DNA of 64,000 nt from Henckelia pumila (lineage: Eukaryota; Streptophyta; Magnoliopsida; Lamiales; Gesneriaceae), in the NCBI RefSeq assembly GCF_033568475.1, contig NC_133120.1:85702151-85766150 (forward strand), given 5' to 3'. The position numbers were made by a program, and so were the translations under genes. Of this stretch, positions 58,928 to 64,000 are shown piece after piece (the stretch's first letter is position 1; each line of letters begins with the position of its first letter). A model generated the notes under the pieces. The model was not told the origin of the DNA, did no database searches, and saw only the letters and a program-made list of their open reading frames with translations.

Positions 58928-60623
58928 GTATTCTTTGGCTTTTTACCCTTTGATAAAATTCTTAGATTCATCTCTGTTATTAATTATAAAAGTTTTACTC
59001 TATATACATGATGATGATCACCCCGTGTATACCTGAAGAAAATATTATCTATATATATAATAACTGAGTTTTTGCCATTTTTAGCAAATTTCCGCCAAAA
59101 ATATATTGCCAAAAACGAAAATAAAAAATACCATACTTAAATTGCAATATTAACTTAATTAAAAATTGCATAATCTTTGCATATTTATATATACATATAT
59201 ATAAATTAAAACTTCCATAATCTTTACATCTTTTATATACATATACATATACATATATTTACAATATTTTTTTTCCAAACAATATTTATGTATATTTACG
59301 TAATCTTTGTCTATATATATAATTTGTAAATAAAATAAAAACTATTAAAAATCACTAATTATTTTTAAACCCGTAAAAATAAAAAAAATTCAGATTTTAA
59401 TTACTAAATTAAATCACAATATTAATATAACTAAACATTCCATAATATTTGCATCTATATATATATATATATCCAATTAAAATTACACAACATTATTTAT
59501 ATTATTCCCTAATTTCAGCATTCTTTTTTATAATATTTGCTTTTAAAAAAAATTAAAAATAAAAAATAAATATTTAAAAAATAAAATCCAACATAAGATT
59601 CGGAAATAAAAATTTTCAGAACAAAAATGGGAAAAAATAGTTTTAAAAAATCATACTTTTTAAAATTATATTAAATCAATTATTCTATATTTGACATATT
59701 TTGATTATGGAGGATTTTCAAAAATTTAAATTTCAGGCTTAATCAAAATATTGCGTAATTAAAAATTGCATAATATTTTAATTTTTAATTTTGTATAAAA
59801 AAAATATACAAAATCATAACTATAATTAAAACTATAAAAAATCACTATCTATAATTGCGAATTAGAAGCATACAAAATCATTACCTTAATTAAAACTATA
59901 AAAAATCACTACTAACTTCTCGGTCATTCTTAAATACAACAAAATCTAAAAATTAAGAAAAATATAGAATAACTTAGGTTTAAAAAAAATATAAAGTATT
60001 TCATATCTTGATTACGAAATTAAATCAAAATATTCATATAATTAAACATACATAAATATAAGTAGAATTTTTGTCATTTTGGCTAAATTCTGACAAAAAT
60101 GTGTTGCTAAAAACGAAAATAAAAAATTCCATAATTAAATTGCAATATTCATGTAATTAAAAATTCCATAATATTTTCAACTATTTATATACATATATAT
60201 ATACATGTAAAATTACACATGATTATTTTCATTATTCTTTGATTTCAGCATTCCCTTTCTAATATTTATTTAATTTTATTTTTGTAATTTTTAGTAAAAT
60301 CCCGCCAAAACTTGGTTTCTAAACAAAAATTTTGTGAAAATCGGAAAATAAATTGTTTAAAAAAATTATATCTTTTCAAATTATAATTCTTCATATTTGG
60401 CATATTTGGATTACGAAAAAATATTTACAAACTATTATATTTCTAAATTGAATCGTATTATTCATGTAATTAAAAATTTTATAATATTTACATATATATT
60501 CATTTAAATTACACAGAAATATTTACAATATTTCATTATTTCAACATTTCATTCATAATATTTGCTTTCCAAAATATATAAAATTCATCAATTTGTTGAA
60601 AAATATTATTATTATTAATATTA
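58649..60623. repeat. Very AT-rich repeat DNA with (TA)n and degenerate long units
   Basis: A (TA)n run lies near 58884-58922. Related words return at long spacing: 'gccaaaaacgaaaataaaaa' near 59110 and 'gctaaaaacgaaaataaaaa' near 60105; 'aattacacaacattatttat' near 59482, 'aattacacatgattattttc' near 60211 and 'aattacacagaaatatttac' near 60509, each followed by 'catt' or 'ttca' words. This suggests a degenerate tandem or nested AT-rich repeat. No gene is seen. Confidence 0.5.
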
Positions 60624-61136
60624 TGTTGAATATTGAATGTTGAATGTTGAATATTGAGTTGTAAAATGTGGAAAATTAGTGTGTGATGATGTAGATGATG
60701 ATGTATTTATTTTTGGACTAATCTCAAATGTGGATCTATAAATAGGTCTTCATTTGTGATGAAAAATACAATTGAATTGAGAGAAAAATATTTGTGAAGT
60801 GTAGAGTTTGATAAATTTTGAGTTTTGGAGTATTTACTTTTTACCATAAATTTTTACTTTTTCACAACACGTTATCAGCACGATCGCTCGAAGGTTCTCT
60901 ATATTTTCCGACGCTCCAAAATACAAGAAGAAGTCAAAAATATTCAACAAGTAAGAATTTTTATTTTACTGTTTATATATTTTTATTGTGTATATATTAA
61001 TATATAATATCATGTTATAAAAAAAAATAGTTTTTTTTCAAAACTTGTTATAAATCCTGGGAGGATGTTAAGACGACATCCCACACTCCCGGTAAGGGAT
61101 ACGACAAGTATAAAAGCCTCTAAGGTTTTTAAATAA

Positions 61137-61340
61137 TAACGTGATATATATTTATTATGTATATATATTAACTGTATTAATATATAATTTCATGTTATTA
61201 TATAAAAGGTTGTCTATGACACTGACCTTATAATAACGTGATATGATATATATTATTGTGTATTTATATACTAACCATATTCGTATAATCTCATGTTATT
61301 ATATAAAAGGTTGTCTACGACACCGATCTTATAATAATGT
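61137..61340 (+). repeat. Tandem ~100-bp duplication in the copia leader
   Basis: Two units share 'aataacgtgatat', 'atattaactgtattaatata'-like text, 'catgttattatataaaagg' and 'ttgtctatgacactgacctt' versus 'ttgtctacgacaccgatctt'. A third partial unit starts near 61333 ('ataataatgtgatatgatat'). They lie between the primer-binding site and gag. Confidence 0.75.
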
Positions 61341-61779
61341 GATATGATATACATAATTATTTAATTATGATTATCATTATGTGCATCACATGATTATCAC
61401 GATTTTTTATTCAACACATACACGATTTTTTTCCTTACCCCCAACGGTCACAAACGGTAATAAACGGCTAGTTTTTGCCCTATAAATATGTTCACTCAAA
61501 CTCATTTTCAATCACACCAAAATTCATTCTTCATCTCAAAACATTTTCTCCTCGGTTTTTTTTGAAAAAGAAGAAGATGGAGTTTTTGGCTTTTCTAAGG
61601 ATATCTTTCATAACGATTATGATCATCATGCTCACGAGTTTTGTACTCACCAGCGATTTTCCACCACATGCTTTTTCTCTATTTGTACACTTACTTGTAC
61701 TCATCGTTTATCCATTATTTTGTATTGTCATATTAATGGAAATTAACTAATAAAATGTATTGTTATTTTTCTAGTCACC

Positions 61780-64000
61780 ATGTCAAATTTGGCAAAGATT
61801 GAATTCGTTGCGCTCGATATCACTGGAAAGAATTATATGCCATGGACTCTCGATGTAGAAATGCATCTTGAGTCATTGGGTCTAAGTGATACAATCAAAG
61901 AAATTAATATATCAACCTCACAAGATAAAGCAAAGGCAATGATTTTCTTACGCCGACATCTTGATGAAGGGTTGAAATGTGAGTATCTCACAGAAAAAGA
62001 CCCAATGATTTTATGGAAAGGGTTGAAAGAAAGATTTGAGCATATAAGGGAAGTGATACTTCCGACCGCCCGTGATGAATGGAATTCGTTGAGAATCCAA
62101 GACTTTAAAAAAGTCAGTGAATATAATTCTGCAATGTATCGAATAGTCTCGCAATTAAAATTCTGTGGACTTCAAGTCACAGAGATGGAAATGCTTGAGA
62201 AAACGTTTTCCACTTTTCACGCATCAAATATAACTCTACAGCAACAGTATAGAGTGCGTGGTTTTACGAGATATTCTGAGCTCATTGCATGTCTTCTTGT
62301 GGCGGAAAAGAACAACGAATTATTAATAAGAAATCATCAATCCCGACCCACTGGATCGACGACATTTCCTGAAGCAAATGTCGTAATAAAAAATGAAAAC
62401 CAAAATCAAAGGCATAGACCAGATTTTGGTCGTGGACGAGGTCGAGGAAGTGGGCGTGGGCGTGGACGTGGAAGTAAAAATTATCGCGGTCGTGGTCGTG
62501 GCCGTGGATATGAAATAATCGAGATAGTTATTTCAATAACTAATCTCAAAAGAACGTCACGAACCACCCACCAAAAAGGCAGCATGAAAATACAAGTGAA
62601 AATGAAAATCACTCAAAAAGATCTGAGAGTGTTTGTTATAGATGTGGCACTCCAGGACATTGGTCACATATTTGTCGAACCCCTGAGCACCTATGTAAGC
62701 TCTATAAAGAATCGACAAAGGGGAAAGGAAAAGAGACCAATTTTGTTGAAGATAGTGACCATTTAATTGGTTCAACTATGAAACATTTTGTTGAAGATAG
62801 TGACCATTTAATTGGTTCAACTAGTTTCAATGCTGCAGATTTTTTGAATGATTTCGAAGACATTGATTAAAATATTGGTGGGACTATATTGTAACAAATT
62901 TGTATTTTTCATGCATTCTTGTATTATAAAGCATGTTATATTTTGCATTTGTATTGTACTTAATTTTTCTTTATTGCATTTTTTTGTGAAGTTTGATATG
63001 AAAAATGCTATGAGCAAACATGGAAATAATATCATGGAAATTTGCATACCAGATAGTGGTACAACACACACTATTCTGCGAGATGAAAGATATTTCTTGG
63101 AAATAAAACCAACAAAAACAATGGTGAATACCATATCAGGTTCTGTAGACTTGATTGAAGGTTGTGAAAAAGCACATTTTTTGTTACCTAATGGTACAAA
63201 ATTTCTGATAAATGATGTTTTATATTCACCACAATCGAAAAGAAATTTGTTGAGTTTTAATGACATATACTCTCATGAGTATGATACTGAGACGATAACT
63301 GATGGAAATCAGAAATATATGTGTCTTACCACATATAAATCAGGAAAGAAATATGTGGTTGAAAAATTATCAATGCTCCCTACTGGATTGCATTATACAC
63401 ATATAAGGCCAATCGAATCAAATATGGTGGTTAATAATTCTTCAATATTAACAAATTGGCATGATCGATTGGGACATCCTGGTTCAATAATGATGCGAAG
63501 AATTATTGAAAATACGCATGGTCATCCATTGAAAGACCAGAAAATCTTTCAGAATAATAAGTTTCAATGTAAAGCATGTTCTCTTGGAAAACTTATTATA
63601 AGACCATCGCCAGCTAAAATCCAAACTGAATCACCCATATTTCTTGAACGAATTCAGGGTGATATTTGTGGGCCAATTCATCCACCATGTGGACCATTTC
63701 GATACTTTATGGTATTGATCGATGCCTCTAGCAGATGGTCACATGTATGCTTATTGTCAACTCGGAATGTGGCATTTGCAAGATTGATGGCTCAAATAAT
63801 AAAATTGCGAAATCAATTTCCCGATTATACAATCAAGAAAATAAGACTTGATAATGCTGGAGAATTTACATCCCAGACTTTCAATGATTATTGTATGTCA
63901 ATGGGAATCACTGTTGAACATCCTGTAGCTCATGTTCATACGCAAAATGGATTAGCTGAATCATTGATTAAACGTCTACAACTGATTGCTAGACCAATGA
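61780..64000 (+). pseudogene. Gag-pol region of the copia element (fossil, window-truncated)
   Basis: Gag starts MSNLAKIEFVALDITGKNYM and has the UBN2-type core (YMPWTLDVEMHLESLGL, LTEKDPMILWKGLKERFEH) followed by an Arg/Gly-rich RGRGRGSGRGRGRG stretch near 62440. A zinc knuckle (CYRCGTPGHWSHIC) is near 62640, the protease signature PDSGTTHTIL near 63050, GAG-pre-integrase WHDRLGHPG near 63465, and integrase core residues (D in DICGP, D in LDNAGEF) at 63660-63880. Pol order with integrase before reverse transcriptase confirms Ty1/copia. It shows a few breaks. Confidence 0.88.

Larger units (their letters stand above)
60624..64000 (+). mobile_element. Ty1/copia LTR retrotransposon, 5' part, running off the window
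   Basis: Fossil element. The 5' LTR, 60624-60869 (246 bp), starts TGTTGAATATTGAATG and ends TTTTTCACAACA, with a TATA-like 'ctataaatag' near 60737. It is followed at once by CGTTATCAGCACG, a primer-binding site seen in one group of plant copia elements. A leader of about 900 bp follows, then gag (from 61780), zinc knuckle, protease, GAG-pre-integrase and integrase core, to the window end. The 3' LTR is outside. The coding region appears to have a few breaks. Age cannot be estimated without the second LTR. Confidence 0.9.

Noticed and set aside
1-64000. tRNA, rRNA, riboswitch or bacterial-type operon signals
   Set aside because: None were found by eye. Genes are spliced and spaced as in a plant nucleus, so ribosome-binding sites and rho-independent terminators do not apply.

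Overview
The window is nuclear DNA of a flowering plant. It has intron-containing genes for plant proteins (the chloroplast protein PGR5, a CCT-domain regulator, a plant unc-13 homologue, plant cyanase), AT-rich spacers, and many plant transposable elements. Short dispersed repeats of the 'gagacggtc / ataatattacttt' kind near 8.3, 40.9 and 41.1 kb are, from memory, common in Lamiales, so an asterid eudicot is my best guess; this is weak evidence.

Layout. (1) 1-9.5 kb is a repeat nest: a frameshifted fragment of the SWR1 subunit SWC2/YL1, a Ty1/copia relic hit by a hAT-type MITE, and a 5.13 kb CACTA element with intact ends, an ATT target duplication and captured host exons (tRNA threonylcarbamoyladenosine dehydratase-like). 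A second hAT-type MITE follows. (2) 9.9-39.6 kb is the gene-rich part. Plus-strand genes: an At4g14310-like WD40-type protein (9.98-12.97 kb), a secreted glycine-rich protein (17.7-18.3), cyanase (19.5-21.4), an unrecognised acidic protein starting MGC (32.9-34.0) and PGR5 (34.5-35.6). Minus-strand genes: a small conserved plant protein (13.9-14.3), an unc-13/MUN-domain protein (22.3-26.1), a two-RRM glycine-rich hnRNP (28.8-31.3) and a CCT-domain protein (36.2-39.6). All spliced models were built by hand from GT/AG sites and stay in frame end to end. (3) 39.6-42.5 kb is an AT-rich spacer. (4) 42.5-58.6 kb is one nested LTR-retrotransposon block: a 16.1 kb gag-only element with 433-bp LTRs and a CTTAT duplication, carrying a 34-copy tandem array, with two minus-strand Ty3/gypsy chromoviruses inside it, one nearly full length and one a deletion derivative. 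(5) 58.6-60.6 kb is very AT-rich repeat DNA. (6) 60.6 kb to the window end is the 5' part of a plus-strand Ty1/copia element.

The host genes do not form a pathway. They are independent housekeeping and plastid genes. The WD40-type gene and the hnRNP gene resemble Arabidopsis neighbours At4g14310 and At4g14300 (from memory), so they may be a remnant of an ancestral gene order now split by four other genes.

The least ordinary features are the gene-capturing CACTA element, the dyad-bearing tandem array in the gag-only retroelement, the palindrome clusters inside the chromovirus LTRs, and the mismatch between nesting order and LTR divergence. I see no clear evidence for a wholly new multi-gene system.
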